64,000 nt of DNA from Chamaelirium japonicum. Lineage: Eukaryota; Streptophyta; Magnoliopsida; Liliales; Melanthiaceae. The first letter of the stretch is position 1. Every line of letters starts with the position of its first letter. Shown here piece after piece: positions 1 to 12,736 of this stretch. A program made the translations under genes and the position numbers. Below the pieces are notes generated by a model that searched no databases, had not been told where the DNA came from, and saw only the letters and a program-made list of their open reading frames with translations. The stretch spans positions 992,001 to 1,056,000 of the forward strand of contig OX393557.1 of the NCBI GenBank assembly GCA_947650365.1, given 5' to 3'.

Positions 1-270
1 CGGAAACCCCAGGCCCTATCTATCATTTTCTTTAATTTTTCTCCGCTTTCGCATCGTTTCCACCTCTTTTCATCACCTACGCTCCGCATTGCAGCTGTAT
101 TCGCCTCCATTCTTCTCTAGTTGAAGCCCTAATATATGCCTAATCATCATATTTGCTATCTTTAATCTATCGGTAACCCTAGCAAGCATACTTAGCCTAA
201 TATTTTATTAAATTCTGATGCACGCTTTCCTTTAAAATCTGAAATCTATTGCTGCAATTAATATTCTTAT
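1..270. other. unassigned flank left of a copia fragment
   Basis: A pyrimidine-rich, UTR- or LTR-like stretch with no usable reading frame. No HIBADH N-terminal exon (nucleotide-binding GLGNMG motif) is visible here. It may be retroelement leader or intron of the gene downstream. Confidence 0.3.
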
Positions 271-1600
271 GTGCTAAGGGCTAAGATTGTAGTGCACCTC
301 ATCGGTGCCTGCATCATTTGGTCAGGCAAACCGGCGGATTACTCGATCTTGCGAGTGTTTGGATGTCCGGCTTACTATAATGTCAAAAATAGCAAGTTGG
401 ATCTGCGTGCGAAGAAGGGCATATTCTTAGGGTATGCTTTCGGGATTAAGGGGTACAAGATTTAGTGCCCAGAATCACGTAGTTTTATTACTAGCAGATA
501 TGTGACTTTCGACGAGACTCAACTGCAGACTTCCAGCAGGCCGAGGTTAGAGATCGATTTTGAGGGCGAAAGTCAAGGTGATCAGTTACAGGTGGAGCTA
601 TAGGCTCCTACAGATTTTACAGAGGTAGAGTAGACTACTCCGATAGAGGTGACTACTCTAGAGGAGGCAGTTTAAGTTCCAGTGTAGCAGTCTGTGGCAG
701 CCGGCAGGCAGAAGCGGACTATCAGAACTCCTGTCAGATATGGGTACGAGGAGTTAGTTGCTTATGCACTAACCCTTGTTGATGGTGACGAGCCGACCAC
801 TTTTCGTGAGGTAGTCCAGGATAGGGATTGCGTGGAGTGGGGAGCGGCCATGGGTGAAGAGATTGAGTCTCTTCACAAGAATCAGACTTGGGAGCTTGTT
901 GCGAGACCCAGAGGGTAGAAAATGATCGACTGCAAGTGGGTTTGCAAGAAGAAAGGAGAGGCTCCAAGCGGTATTCGGTACAAGGTGCAATTGGTAGCTA
1001 AGGGCTACTTACAGGAGGAAGGCGTCGACTACAACAAGGTGTTTTCACCTGTGGTGAAGCACACCTCTATTCATCTTTTGTTGGCTATGGTGGCGCTGTT
1101 TGATCTCGAGCTAGAACAGCTAGATGTGTAGATAGCGTCTTGCATGACGAGCTGGAGGAGTTTATCTACATGCAGCAGCCTGAGGGATTCGTGATGGAAG
1201 GTAAGGAAGACCATGTTTGCCGATTGAGGAAGTCCTATGGCCTCAAGCAGTCGTCGAGACAGTGGTACAAGAGATTCAACACATTCATGGGAGATTATGG
1301 GTATGCCAGAAGCGAGTATGATCACTGCGTCTATTTCAGGAAACTTCGTGGCGGTTCCTTGATATTTCTTCTTTTATATGTGAATGACATGCTCATTACT
1401 GCAAAGAGCATATCAGATATCAACGTCCTGAAATCTTAGTTGATCAATGAATTTGAGATGAAAGACTTGGGCGGTGTGAAGAAAATCCTTGGGATGGAGA
1501 TTCACAGGGATCAGAAGCGTGGTACAGTTCGTTTGACACAGAGAAGCTATCTTCAGAAGGTGGTTTCTCGTTACGGGATGGGTGGTGCTAAGCCAGTTAG
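271..1600 (+). mobile_element. Ty1/copia retrotransposon fragment (integrase end, RT, start of RNase H)
   Basis: Peptides in order along the + strand are typical of copia pol. First comes the integrase tail (SILRVFGCPAYY then KKGIFLGY near 340-435). Next is the RT start (DCKWVCKKK near 925). Then come the RT middle (GLKQSSRQWYKRF near 1230), the catalytic loop as YVNDM near 1377, and the RT/RNase H link (FEMKDLGGVKKILGMEIHR near 1450-1510). No LTR, primer-binding site or gag is present, so both ends are missing. It is an old, heavily broken fossil with many breaks. It stops abruptly where an A/T-rich minisatellite begins. It may sit in a very long 5' intron of the HIBADH gene, but that is inference. 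Confidence 0.9.
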
Positions 1601-1990
1601 TTCAACTCAATTTCGAAAAACCCCCAAATTCTTATGAACCCATCATAAGAATTTGAACTAATTCAACTCAATTTTGAGTTTATTCAACTGATTTTTTTTA
1701 ATGAATTAATACAACTCAATTTGAGTTAATTTAACTCAATTTTGAAAAACCCCCAAATTCTTATGAGCCCATCATAAGAATTTGAGTTAATTCAACTCAA
1801 TTTTGAGTTAATTCAACTAAAAGTTTAGTTAATTCAACTCAATTTTGAAAACCCCCCCTTATGAACCTATCATAAGAATTTGAGTTAATTTAACTCAATT
1901 TTGAGTTTGTTCAACTTAATTCGAGTTAATGCAACTCAATTTTGAGTTGATGCAACTCAATTATGGTTAGTTCAACTCAATTTTGGAAAA
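1597..1990. repeat. A/T-rich minisatellite with repeated palindromes
   Basis: Units built on TTCAACTCAATTTTGAGTT recur about a dozen times with variants. Longer units carry a perfect hairpin, AAATTCTTATGA paired with TCATAAGAATTT across a 4-5 base loop, seen near 1625-1652, 1755-1782 and, partly, 1857-1883. It is non-coding and directly abuts the copia fragment. Confidence 0.85.
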
Positions 1991-2170
1991 ATCCCAAATT
2001 GGGTTAAGTGAAAAACTGTCTGGGCGCCTAGGCGGTCCTAGGTACCCAGGCGTCAGGCGGTCCTAGGTGGCCACCTGGACGGACCTAGGCGTCCGCCTAG
2101 AGAAAACCGCCCGCCTAGGGGGTTGCCTAGGTGCCCAGGGGTCTAAAACGCCTAGGCGACGCTTTGACTA
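1991..2170. repeat. CCTAGGCG-rich repeat, probably one end of a non-autonomous DNA transposon
   Basis: A GC-rich block in which CCTAGGCG and its complement recur about ten times. It ends with GCCTAGGCGACGCTTTGA, which resembles the subterminal repeats of plant hAT-type MITEs. No clear matching terminal repeat or TSD is visible, so the family is an inference. Confidence 0.45.
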
Positions 2171-3683
2171 CGGAGCCTTTACCTTAAACTCTCCTTGAGT
2201 TGAGACTTCAACTTGTTGATCTCATCCATGCTCCTAGTATCAATTATCATTTCATTAACATACAAAAGCAGGTTGGCAAATGAACCATCGGAAAGCTGCT
2301 TAAAAGACAAATAGTGGTCGTATTCATTTCAAACGTAGGTTTGTTCCAACATGAGTATGTCAGACATCATGTACCGCTGCCTTGACGATTGTTTCAATTC
2401 GTATAAAGATTGCCTCAATTTGCACACATGTTCTTCCTTACCAGCAACCTTGAACCTTTGGCTGACTCATGAAGATTTATCCTCCAACTCACTAGGAATG
2501 CGGTCTTAATAGCAAGCTACTCCGTGGCCAACAAAACTCGGATCGAGATGTGCTTTACCATTGGTGAAAGTACCTTATTGTAGTCTACACATTCGTTTTT
2601 CCATGTAAACCTTGGCTACGAACCGTGCCTTGTACCTATTGGTATTGGATCCTAGAGACCTTCCTTTTTGGTACATGCCCACTTGTGGCTATAACTTACT
2701 TCCTTTTAAGCAACTTGGCAAGTTCCCAAGTGTGGCTCTTGTGAAGAGTAATAGTATCCATCTCCTCACCTTTAGCGGAATTCCACTCCTGATAGTGGCT
2801 ATCTTTAGAATATAGAAGATTCATCTTCCTTGATGGTAAACCCATAATTTAGTATCCTAATAGTACAATCATCATCTGACATGTCTTCAAACTTACCCTT
2901 TAGACCCTTCAATGCTTTGTGTAGGGCATGTTGAATACTTGAATCAGAACATCCTTCACTCGCCACAGACCAAAAATTTTCCGATCAAATTTTCAGCCTC
3001 AAACTTGGCGGTCAACACCTTTGTTCAACTTTTGGAGCCATCCCAAATTTCGATTCCTCACTCTGATACCACTTGTTGTGAACTAACACCCAAAAGGGTT
3101 TCTTGAAACCGGACGATAGGCTACAAAAATTACAAAGCAAGAGAGAAAATAATAGTAGAGAATAAAGTCATAGGAGGCACAAGCAATTGACGTAGTTCTA
3201 TTGAAGCTTACGTCCACGGCTGTTGACGATCGAAGGTCATTTAACTACCTAGATAATCAAGAGTAGAATAGAGATCATCCGATCTCTCTCACAAGTGCCT
3301 TTTTACAAAGGAAAAAACTCATCTTGCAAGCCAACAAAACTCTCTCCAAAGCACCAACCTCTCCTTCATAAGATGAAGCCCTCTCCTCAAGAAGTGGCAA
3401 CCTTCCAATTAAGAACCTGCTATGACTGCACACCTCGTCCCAACGCACCTCACTAAGCCCTACATTTTTAGTTCTTTTATTTATATTAAAATAGGAAGCC
3501 ATAGCTTGATTAGATACACTTCTCGTGCACACAATAGTCTCTCGAAAATCGCAAACCTTGCTGTTCTTGGTGTGTTTGGGTACTAGTCGGATTGTGAGCT
3601 GAAGGTTGACGCATGCTGCGTTGTTGGGTCGTTTGGTACATCTCAAATTGGAGCTAAAAAATGACACAATGAGATATCAAACA
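2171..3683 (-). mobile_element. Ty1/copia remnant, 5' LTR plus decayed interior
   Basis: Read on the - strand, 2170-2290 still gives a copia RT stretch (LYVNEMIIDTRSMDEINKLKS-like). A primer-binding site complementary to initiator Met tRNA (TGGTATCAGAG) lies at 3061-3071. To its right is a putative LTR, 3074-3683, starting TGTTG and ending CAAACA on the + strand. The interior is short and badly decayed, and the 3' LTR is not seen. It is an old fossil with many breaks. Confidence 0.7.
3074..3683 (-). repeat. putative 5' LTR of the copia remnant
   Basis: It begins TG and ends CA two bases from a Met-tRNA primer-binding site. The right boundary is chosen only from the TGTTG/CAAACA symmetry, since no second copy is available to confirm it. 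Confidence 0.5.
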
Positions 3684-5140
3684 TGACAGTAGTTCATCGT
3701 ATATCTTCAAAGTGCGGGCAGGAAATCATGGTGTCGTACCTGTTCCCTATTACATGAGTTCCTACTCCTAGACTAGTCATGTTCCCTATGCTATTATGGA
3801 CTGCGAGGATTCATTAGATTTATCATTCTTCTATCACCTCTTCTTTGCCCTCTTGCTTCTGGTTTTGCATCACATAAACGGATCGTTCAAGACTTAGACT
3901 TGACGATTATCTATCGAGGACCTTAAAAATTGGAACATATTGTAAGTATTTAATTCATTGCTATTGTAAGTATTGGATCAATGCAGATTTTCCACTGTAT
4001 AGAATCAAATAACAAAATGGCTATATATTCCTTGGTTATTATATTAAGAAGCTCAATATAATAATAATAATAATTATTATTATTTATAGCATTCTTCCTC
4101 CTGGAGTAGCACAATGTGACATCATAATTCTTTTAGAAAATCATAACCATCGGGCCTTGTCACATCTATCTGAGAACGGTTTATGAATGCTTCTTCACTG
4201 GTGATTTCTGTTAAGGGCTAACTCCGTTCTTTTTGGAAACTTTTCCCTGTCTTTTCTAACAACTTCCATTTTTTAGATCTTTCACACCTCTTTCTTGACC
4301 TTTCCTCAATAATTCGAGAAACTCTCATTACCAGGGATGTCTCTGCTCTCCGTTGTACATGCTCATACCATCTTAGTGCATCTTAGTGTGTTTTCCATCA
4401 CTTTGACCTCAAAGTATGAATTGAATCCTAAATATCTAATTCGATATGTCGTTCATAAAAGTCCTAATTTATATATTATTTCAAGACATGGATTTCTATG
4501 GAAGATAGCCCTTTGGTAAAGATTAAGTAGAGAGAAATGGGTTTAAATAGATTTGGCCAAACTGACCCTTCAAAAAGAACCCAATGTGCAAATCAGACTA
4601 TTAATTTTTCCTGACTTGTGAGTATGAATAGTTGGTCTCTTACAAAACTGTAAGAAGAAATGTAAGGACAAATGCTACTAGTAGACTTCATAGTGAGGTT
4701 GACTTCCTATGATATCACATTTTTTTTTTTTATTTACCTCTTGTTTCAAAATAGAGATTGCACTTTTTTTAAATTTGAATTTCTTTCCTTGCGCGTGAAA
4801 TTCTGAAATTACTTGTTTTTTGACTATTTGGTCATCTCAGATTTTTTAGTGAAAAGCACAAAACACTAGTCATAGCCAAGATCAAAAATTCATCTCCTAT
4901 CGATGTAGGCCCCATGAACAATATCTTTTAATATTTACTTATGACTCTTCCGACATGTAATGCTATTTCTAATTTAAATTGAGATAAACTTCTAGACAGA
5001 TTGCTTAATTTTAATTAGAGAAAAATAAATCATTTAAATTGCTATCCTCTAGTCAATTCAGATTTTGGTAAATGTTGTGTGCTCCTTTACCTAATGTTTA
5101 CGGAAGATAGCTGTTGAATTTCGGAACCGTTCTACTACAG
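3684..5140. other. unassigned A/T-rich DNA upstream of the first visible HIBADH exon
   Basis: Probably intron. I looked for the HIBADH exons that should precede position 5141 (Rossmann GLGNMG and the MLPSSSH segment) and found none on the + strand. It contains a short TAA/ATT run near 4055-4085 and no recognised element. Confidence 0.4.
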
Positions 5141-6237
5141 GTTTTGGATGTATACACTGGACAGTATGGCTTGCTACATGGTGGGATTCATCTAAGACCA
5201 TGGTTATATATAGACTCTTCCACAATTGATCCACAAACTTCAAGAAAGCTTTCGATGAACATCTCTGAATGTCTTCTAAAAGAAAAGAAAGGTTGCGATC
5301 AATTTTGCAATACATTTTCATTATATCTGTACATCAGTCATGGGTATTTTATTGTGTATTCTCTATTAATTTGTTGAATCATGACATTAGATGAACCAAT
5401 ATGATACACATTGGGTTACAATGCTTATACTGAATTCCCATTTTTCTAGTAGTTATATTACTGTAAGATTGAGCATGTTATTATGACAATTCCTACTTTA
5501 TTTTTTTATTGCCCTAAAATAATAAAATGTGCAACTTTATGCATTCGGAGTTATTATTACTTAGACATCGATGCTGGACTCATGTTTCAGCACTTCTATG
5601 AGACAACATCCAGCACTTCTATGCGCCAACTTCACAAAGTAGCAAAAATAAAGGATGGTACAAGAATTAAAGGGCTTGACGACTAACCATCTATATATAT
5701 CCTCTACAGTTAGGATTTACAGAGAACCACATAAAATAGTACCAAAAAATACTCCTAAGATTGTACGGACTCCATAAACTTTGTTCCCCATGGGAGGGCC
5801 GTCCCCCCAGTACCCTTGGGGCCTTTGGCATGTCGAGGGACCGCATCCCAATCTTCTAACAAAACCATTAGGCTTAATCCAACATAACACAAAATAATGA
5901 AAATTTATCATATGGTGGAAGATATAACATATCACTTATCTCAAATGGATATATATGTGAGTACAATAAAAAATAACACAACAAATCTTGATGGATTTGA
6001 TGCTTAGTGACATATGGATAGTCAGCGGGCTGCAGAAGGACAGGTGACGGGCCGGTGAGCTGCTGGAGGGGCCGACTAAGACCGACGGGGGGCCAATCGG
6101 GCGTGGGTGTACTGGGCTCGGATGCAGGGCGACGGGCTTGTCGCGGGCACAGGCAAGATCACCGGATCGGGGAGGAAGGCAGCGGAAGGGGATGGCGAGG
6201 GGATTAAACCCTCTCTGATACCATGTTAACACAACCC

Positions 6238-6278
<41 letters not shown>

Positions 6279-9200
6279 TAGGGTTTGGGAGAATGACGAA
6301 CAATTCTCATTAGGGCAATAGCCACGAATATATAGGCACATACATGTGTAGGGAATGAGTCATGTACGCCTAACTCATATGTATAACCTATATTATACAT
6401 TAACAAAGGTAGATGGTGATGGTTAATGTAAGGTATATTCATATCATGTATAAATTAATGATTTTCTAAAGAAATACAATGTCAATTTGTGTGTAATTTT
6501 AATTCTATATGGCATGAGTTTTTTTCCTCCTTGGCTGCATGACCTTGAATCACGTAACTAACAAGGTATACCTACCTGCCAACTGCCCTTTTAGGTTCTG
6601 TGGCATACCAATCTTAAAGGGGTGACTCCAGGTTGATAGTGATATAGGCAAGAAAAGCCTACACTACAATCTTGATGAATCAAGACTTCTACCCACGAAA
6701 CATTCAATTTCATCATATAAGAGATAAATGGCAGCGACATTATTTATATTTTGAGGACTAACAATCATAATTTATAATAAAAGAAGGCTTCCAAGTTACC
6801 AACAGGGCTCCGAACAACTCGAAATCATATGGTGATGATCTGGGCAAGTTTAGGGCGTGAAAAGAAATGGGACAATTGAGAATAAGGTGCATATTTTCAG
6901 ATAATGAGATGTATTTATGAAGAAGAAAGAAAAGATATATAGATCAAACGGCCATGGGTTGCAAGGAAACTTCTGGGAATCCTTCACGAAGTAAGGACGG
7001 ACGATCGGGGACGGCAGATCCTTCGATTTTCATGCCAAAAGGACTTCTCAAGTCAAAGTTAAGGCGTCTTGAGGTGAGGTCAAGGAAGATGTGGGGATAA
7101 CAGTCGATCCTAAAAATCTCATGAAGAGAAAAATATTTTCGTCAAAATTTAAAATCTCCTTTTTTTTTCATCTTTAATATGTTTAGGGTTTCCAACAGAG
7201 GGTGTGGATCAAATGAAATAAAGGGATTGAGGGTGTGAATGGTGGGGTGAAGAAGGAAAAAAGAAAATAATGAATAGAGAGAAATAAAGGGGACGACTAG
7301 GAGAGAGAAAAAGGGGGGAGGAGGTCGTACAGAGTACATGAAGGGAGAGAGGGGAAGGAGTATGAAGTAGTGTTGGGTTTTTGTGGATACCTTATACTGG
7401 ACATATATACTTCAATTATTCATTGAATAAATGGCTTTTAGGGAATTCAATCTACCATATGTCATCAAAGCAAATTATATTATAAACTTTGAACTGAAAG
7501 AATTGAAGATTCCGATTGTTACAAGGTCCCAGTCATTTATTTAATGACGAATATGTGGTTCATAATATAGAATCATGAACTTACACATGTATCTTAGATG
7601 ATTATGAATAGAAGTTGTCTATCAAATGAGCCTAAAAATTGTATCGCCCAACATATCGGCATTTGCTCACTAAATTTAAGTGTTATTGATTGAGCAAGAA
7701 TCATCATATGGTGTTGGCTCAACTATAGGGAGCCAGCTGATTGAAATTTTTTATCAATTTGATGTGAAGTTTGAACCAGCCCAAACATCGTAATGGTCGC
7801 TTCTTGTTTTTGTCATGTTAAATAGGCAGTCGTCGTAATTTTCTGTTTCCGTGGTGTGCTTTTTTAGGTTATGTGGATACTCCGGTCATGCTGGATGCTC
7901 CTGTATCTGGAGGCGTTCCTGGTGCAGAAGCAGGGAACCTTACTTTCATGGTACGTCCTTATGTTTCTTGTATGTTAATGTTTCCATTCTAATTATGGGA
8001 GGACAAATGTTTTTGTGATGTGGAGCTCAGTTGCTGATCCTCTTCTATCAACACACATAAAATACTGTTTTATCTTGCAAATAAAACTGGTGAAGGTATA
8101 CCTTTAATCTTTCCATGCTTTCAAAGTTGCTTCTAGCACTGTCAACCTGTGAGTGGAAGATGTTTTGTCATACAGGTTGGTGGCCGAGAGGAGGTTTATC
8201 TGGCTGCAAAGCCCTTATTTCACTCAATGGGAAAAAACACAATCTATTGTGGTGGGGCTGGAAATGGTGCCGTGAGTTTGCTTCTCTGTTCTATTTTATA
8301 AACTCCCTTAATAGATTCTCATGGGACAAATGATAAGCATACTTTCATTAGTAACAAGACTAGGTGCGACCAACCTGTGCTCTTAGCAATTCTGCTCAGC
8401 TTCACGTTAATACAGTTTCACGTTAATGTCAAAATAATTCCACTTTCGAGCCATTTCCATATTCAATGACTTGGTGGCTATAAGCCTAAAAATGTGGTAT
8501 TTCTAAAGAACTGTTACTAAATTTCTGAGTATAAGCTGACACTTTGTTTAAAGATAATTGAAACACATTCTTTTGTCCTCCCCATGAACAAAAAGGAATA
8601 AAAAAGGTGCAACTGAAATATATCAAACAAGCTTAATTTCAGAAGATCTGATGCTTCTTTTAGTGAATATACCAACACTGCCATGGCTCTCTGGCTGAAT
8701 CCTTCAAGTGTCGCATTTACCACTAATAGCCTTTTCAATTGTAATATTTAAATGATTATGACGAATTTGTGCCTGTTTCCAGACTGATAGGTATAAGACA
8801 CTGACATAGTCTTTCTTACCTTCGATTAGTTGGTCCTATCTCTTAGATCGGTTGAAAATGGGATTGTTATTCATGTGACATAACATTCTAACCATAATGG
8901 CCAAGTGTATGAAAAGATTTTAAAGATTCATATTTATTGATGCCTATCATATGGTGCTCCATACCACAACATAAGTTACTTTCATATGCATCGAGCTGAA
9001 TGTTACCGGTTTATTTAGTCATATGTACTGAACATGAGCTACGTATGGCATGGTTTGTGGTCTCCAGGCAGCAAAGATTTGCAATAATTTGGCAATGGCT
9101 GTTAGCATGATTGGGGTTTCCGAGGCTTTTGCTCTTGGGCAGCGCCTAGGGATTACAGCTAGCACACTCACAAACATTTTTAATTCTTCAAGTGCTCGGT

Positions 9201-12200
9201 GTTGGAGTAGGTATTGCACCCTTTTTCTGTATGCTACAATATTGAAAATAACTTTATGGTGCAAGTTTCATGATACTAAGAAATCTCTCTCAAAGAAGCC
9301 ACATTTTTCAAGTGCTTTAGATATTTCTTATTTGACAGAAGATTATATTTTATCTTGTTTTAAGTAATTCAAATGTCAGTTTTGTTTCACTCCTGAAGTT
9401 AGGAGGAATTAGGGCTGCAACTTGGGCAGGTTGGGTGGGTTGAGGGGTCAACCCATGCCCAACCCAAGAGATTGAATCGGCTGCCCAAGTCCAAGCCCAA
9501 CCAAACCCAACCCAAGGTTGGGTTGAACGTCCTTAGCCCAAGCCCAACCCGTTGGGTTGATCGGGTTGTGAGGGGCGGATTGGCCGGTTTCAACATGGCA
9601 TAGGAGAAATAATCAACATGTAACAGTTCCTTTGAGATAATACAATACATAAAACAACTATTTGCATTCTTATATTGGTGATGGTCCATCGTTGGATGGA
9701 TGAATGCCCTTTCAATGATGGTCATTAGAAGCGGGATAAATACCTATCAAAGTTCCACCATAGTGCAATCTCAACTTGTATTCAACAGATGATCCAACAT
9801 ATGGATTCTAATCGGACCTATTCAATATTATATTATATTAAATATTATTTACTAAATGGTTGGGTTTCAGGTTGGGTCGGGTTGCCCGAAGCATTTGCCT
9901 AAAGCCCAATCTGCATCGAGGTCGGGTTGGGATTTTCCAACCCAAGCCCAACCCATACAAGTAAAATCCCAACCCAAGCCCGCCCAAATTTTGGTTGGGT
10001 TCGGGTTGGCCCGCACAAGTTGCAGCCCTAGGAAGAATTGTTGCATTGTCGGAAGATCACAATGATTCTCTACAACCATCTGTGAACGTGACTCCTGAAC
10101 CATATCATACAATAAAATCTTATTTGTGTTTTCCTTTTTTGGTAATTTGTACTGATTGTAAGCTGTTAGCTTCCAATGGATGATTCTCTATGCTAGTGAA
10201 GTCTCTGGTAAAGTCTTTAATATTGAAGTTTAGTTTTTGTTCTTTTGTATCTTGTATTCACTAGAAAGACAGATGTATTCATATATTCATCATGTGTTGT
10301 CGCCGATTGCAAGCAACTTGATAAGTTGACTCAAATGCCAGCATTCAAGTGTCACACTTTTTCTATGCTCCCGATCTACAGGCCCCATAACAGATATTCA
10401 TAGGCCTTCGTTCTACAGTTGGCATTTGCATGAGTACTTGCCATTGCAGTAGTCCATACAAAATGTGGCATATATCTGATTTGATCCCCCCCCCCTTTTT
10501 TCTTTGTTATTAGTCCAAAGGGTATGCCTTTTAATATTGGGTTTTTTGCATATATGCCCCATAACAAAGTATGACATTGTAAAAAAAACTGTTTGTATTA
10601 CAAAATTCTCTGGGCGCCCTTCACATATCTCGATTTTTGCAGGTTCCAAGGGTAAAATTGTCAAATAATAGCTTTATGTTTTTTTTTTTAAAGAAAAGCG
10701 ATATATGTGAAGGGTGCACAAAGAATTTTGTAAATCATAGTTTTTTTTTTCTATAATATCGAACTTTATTAGGGGTATATATACGGATAATCCCTTCAAT
10801 ATTTTAGTATTGTGCCAAGTAATGGTTAGACTGGCAGTACATCCAGTTATCACATAATTTTCCAGACTCATTAATTATTATGTAACCTTCAAGCACATAC
10901 ACTCAAGTGCTCTCTACAATCTAGGGTTGTCAATTAACAAGTGTTAACAAATTCATATCTTAGACAATGCTTTGATTTTCGCTACAATATGGCAGTGAAA
11001 GTTACAATCCAGTTCCTGGGGTAATGGCAGGGGTGCCTTCTTCAAGGAATTATGATGGTGGATTTTCATCTAAACTCATGGTATGTAACACACATTTGTT
11101 TTGATAGCTTCTCAAATATATTATTTTGCTTCCCTTGTTATTTGCGTATTTAGATATTTCAGTACAAATAACAAGGTAAACCTGCAAGTGATTCTTTTGG
11201 TGAAAGCATTATAATCGTATGTACTAAGGGCATCGCCAGCCCTTACTCAAATCGTCACTAAGATTTGAATGAGTAAAATTGCCTAAAAAACAGCTCTAGC
11301 CCTTTACTCAAACTTATTCCAAACTTAGTTTTACTCAAAATTTTCACTAAATCGAGGGAGACTCCAATCCCATACCAATTCTAACGGTCATCTCCCAAGG
11401 TCTTCCTATTTACAAATGTGCCATCCAATTTTGAGTTTTACTCAAATCTGAGTAAAAAATATGAGTAAAAGGGCTGGAGTGCTTATATCAGATTGAGTTT
11501 TACTCAAATTTGAGTAAGGACCGGAGTACTCAGTATCAGATTGATTTTTTATTCAAATTTTTACTCAGATTTGGGTAAAATTTGAGTAAATTTATATTGT
11601 CTACCAACTAAGAAACTCATATCTGGGCATGCATACAAAAAAAAAAACCCTCCTCGGCATCAGCATCATCATCGTCGTCCAAGTTTTATCCCATTAAGAT
11701 GGGATCGATTATAAGGAAGACTCAAGAATCTGTTGTCAACCTGCCGGCAACCCTCTGAGATTGGTGCTGAGAACCTGAAGAAGATAACTTGGCAAGAGAG
11801 AGCATGCCAAGAAATCGAAAGGAATATAGAAGGAAAAGAAAGAGAGTTAAAAAGGAAAAAAAAAAGAGTTAAATGCAATATGAGAGGACTGGTGCTGACC
11901 AGATCTCCATATAATCACATTCAACACCTTGCACCAATGCACAACTTTGGAACATGTCCAACTCCACATAATTTGTTGCTGATAATTTGGTATCACTGGA
12001 AAACTGAAGAAAATCTGTGTGATGTTTATGTTACTATGGTAGACATCGACCAGTCATCATAATGCTCATCATGATTATGCAATTGTTTTGATGCAGGCTA
12101 AAGATTTGACATTGGCGATGGCATCAGCAGAAGAGGTTGGTCTCAAATGCCCCCTTACGGCTAAATCACATCATATGTAAGTTGCCTCTTTATTAGTAGA

Positions 12201-12363
12201 CCTCCCCAGAAAATTGTTTCTGCAGGAGCTTACCTCGATCTTGATATGCTTCGACGTAAAATTGTATGCTCGCAGATACGAGGAGTTGTGCAAGCAGGGC
12301 TATGAGTCGAAAGACTTCTCATATGTTTTCCGCCATTATTTCTCGGGAAAGGATGAGAATTGA
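5141..12363 (+). CDS. 3-hydroxyisobutyrate dehydrogenase-like gene, 3' seven exons (N-terminal exons not in window)
   Basis: NAD-dependent oxidation of 3-hydroxyisobutyrate to methylmalonate semialdehyde in mitochondrial valine breakdown is the family role. Exons were read by eye: 5141-5291, 7868-7950, 8176-8271, 9068-9210, 10996-11080, 12097-12176 and 12276-12363. All have GT donors and AG acceptors, and the phases join without a shift to give 241 residues plus TGA. Family motifs are the substrate loop DAPVSGG (exon 2), GGAGNGA-AAKICNN with the catalytic Lys across the exon 3/4 join, and the C-terminal ESKDFSYVFRHYFSGKDEN. Plant members are about 340-350 residues, so roughly 100 N-terminal residues (targeting peptide and most of the Rossmann fold) are missing. 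They lie upstream of the window or are lost. Introns are swollen by transposons. No break is visible in the seven exons. The exact subfamily (HIBADH versus other beta-hydroxyacid dehydrogenases) is inferred from these motifs. Confidence 0.9.
5936..6405 (-). mobile_element. short-LTR copia leader: LTR plus primer-binding site inside a HIBADH intron
   Basis: A 182-bp LTR (6224-6405) with inverted ends TGTTAA/TTAACA directly follows a Met-tRNA primer-binding site on the - strand (6213-6223). A TATATA stretch near 6330 suits an LTR promoter. The GC-rich segment to the left (about 6000-6212) looks like 5' leader. No pol or second LTR was recognised, so it is a truncated or non-autonomous fossil. 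The left limit is approximate. Confidence 0.6.
6240..6273. repeat. (GA)n microsatellite
   Basis: An uninterrupted GA run of about 17 units lying inside the LTR at 6224-6405. Confidence 0.95.
6406..7867. other. HIBADH intron sequence without recognised elements
   Basis: The remainder of the 2.6-kb intron between the exons ending at 5291 and starting at 7868. It is A/T-rich, with a pyrimidine tract before the acceptor at 7867. Nothing else is recognised. Confidence 0.6.
9410..10030. mobile_element. non-autonomous hAT element, copy 1 (in a HIBADH intron)
   Basis: 621 bp with terminal inverted repeats TAGGGCTGCAACTTG at both ends. Dense subterminal GGGTTGGG/CCCAACCC motifs lie just inside them. 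The flanking 8-bp duplication is GGAGGAAT (9402-9409) and GGAAGAAT (10031-10038), one mismatch. No transposase is present. A second copy of the family lies at 33630-34265. Confidence 0.88.
11228..11484. mobile_element. MITE-like element in a HIBADH intron
   Basis: About 257 bp with imperfect inverted ends, GGGCATCGCCAGCCCTT on the left and the complement AAGCACTCCAGCCCTT on the right. Internal motifs are TTACTCAAAT/ATTTGAGTAA. A partial, similar unit continues to about 11600. The superfamily is not settled because no clear TSD was found. Confidence 0.55.
11646..11755. repeat. dispersed plant repeat tail (CAT-CAT then TTATCCCA...GATGGGATCG)
   Basis: A CAT-rich run followed by a TTTATCCCATTAAGATGGG motif and CAACCTGCCGGCAACCCTC. 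A diverged copy of the same string is at 28855-28960, so it is a dispersed repeat, perhaps a SINE or LINE tail. Confidence 0.5.
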
Positions 12364-12730
12364 ATAGGCAAGCATTGCCATTCATGCTGAAGCAAGTGTA
12401 TTGAATTCGTTGCATCAGTAAATCTGTGTTTTTGGATGAATTCTTTGCAGCATCAGTAAAATTTTCCCATTTTTTATGTTGTCCATCTTGTATTTCCAAT
12501 GAGAGTGTGTGTGTGATTTCTGAGTTAACAGGTTTCAATGGCTTTGCCCATCACCCAATGAATACCTTCAGGTGTAATATTGGTATAGCTTGTTTCATAG
12601 CATACTGCAGCTTTCTACAAGCCCTTAACAGAGTATGATACCATTTTTATGGGATATAAGGCAAAGTATATATCTGGATTACACATCAATATTGAGTTCA
12701 TATAATTGTTTAGCCATAAAATCAATTTGA
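12364..12730 (+). other. probable 3' UTR and flank of the HIBADH gene
   Basis: Non-coding A/T-rich sequence between the HIBADH stop codon and the start of LINE homology. No single clear polyadenylation signal stands out. Confidence 0.5.
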
Positions 12731-12736
12731 TTCCAC

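Noticed and set aside
12177-12275. Alternative acceptor for the last HIBADH exon near 12229
   Set aside because: Using that acceptor gives an early stop. The acceptor ending at 12275 keeps the frame and restores the conserved IYEELCKQGYESKDFS end.
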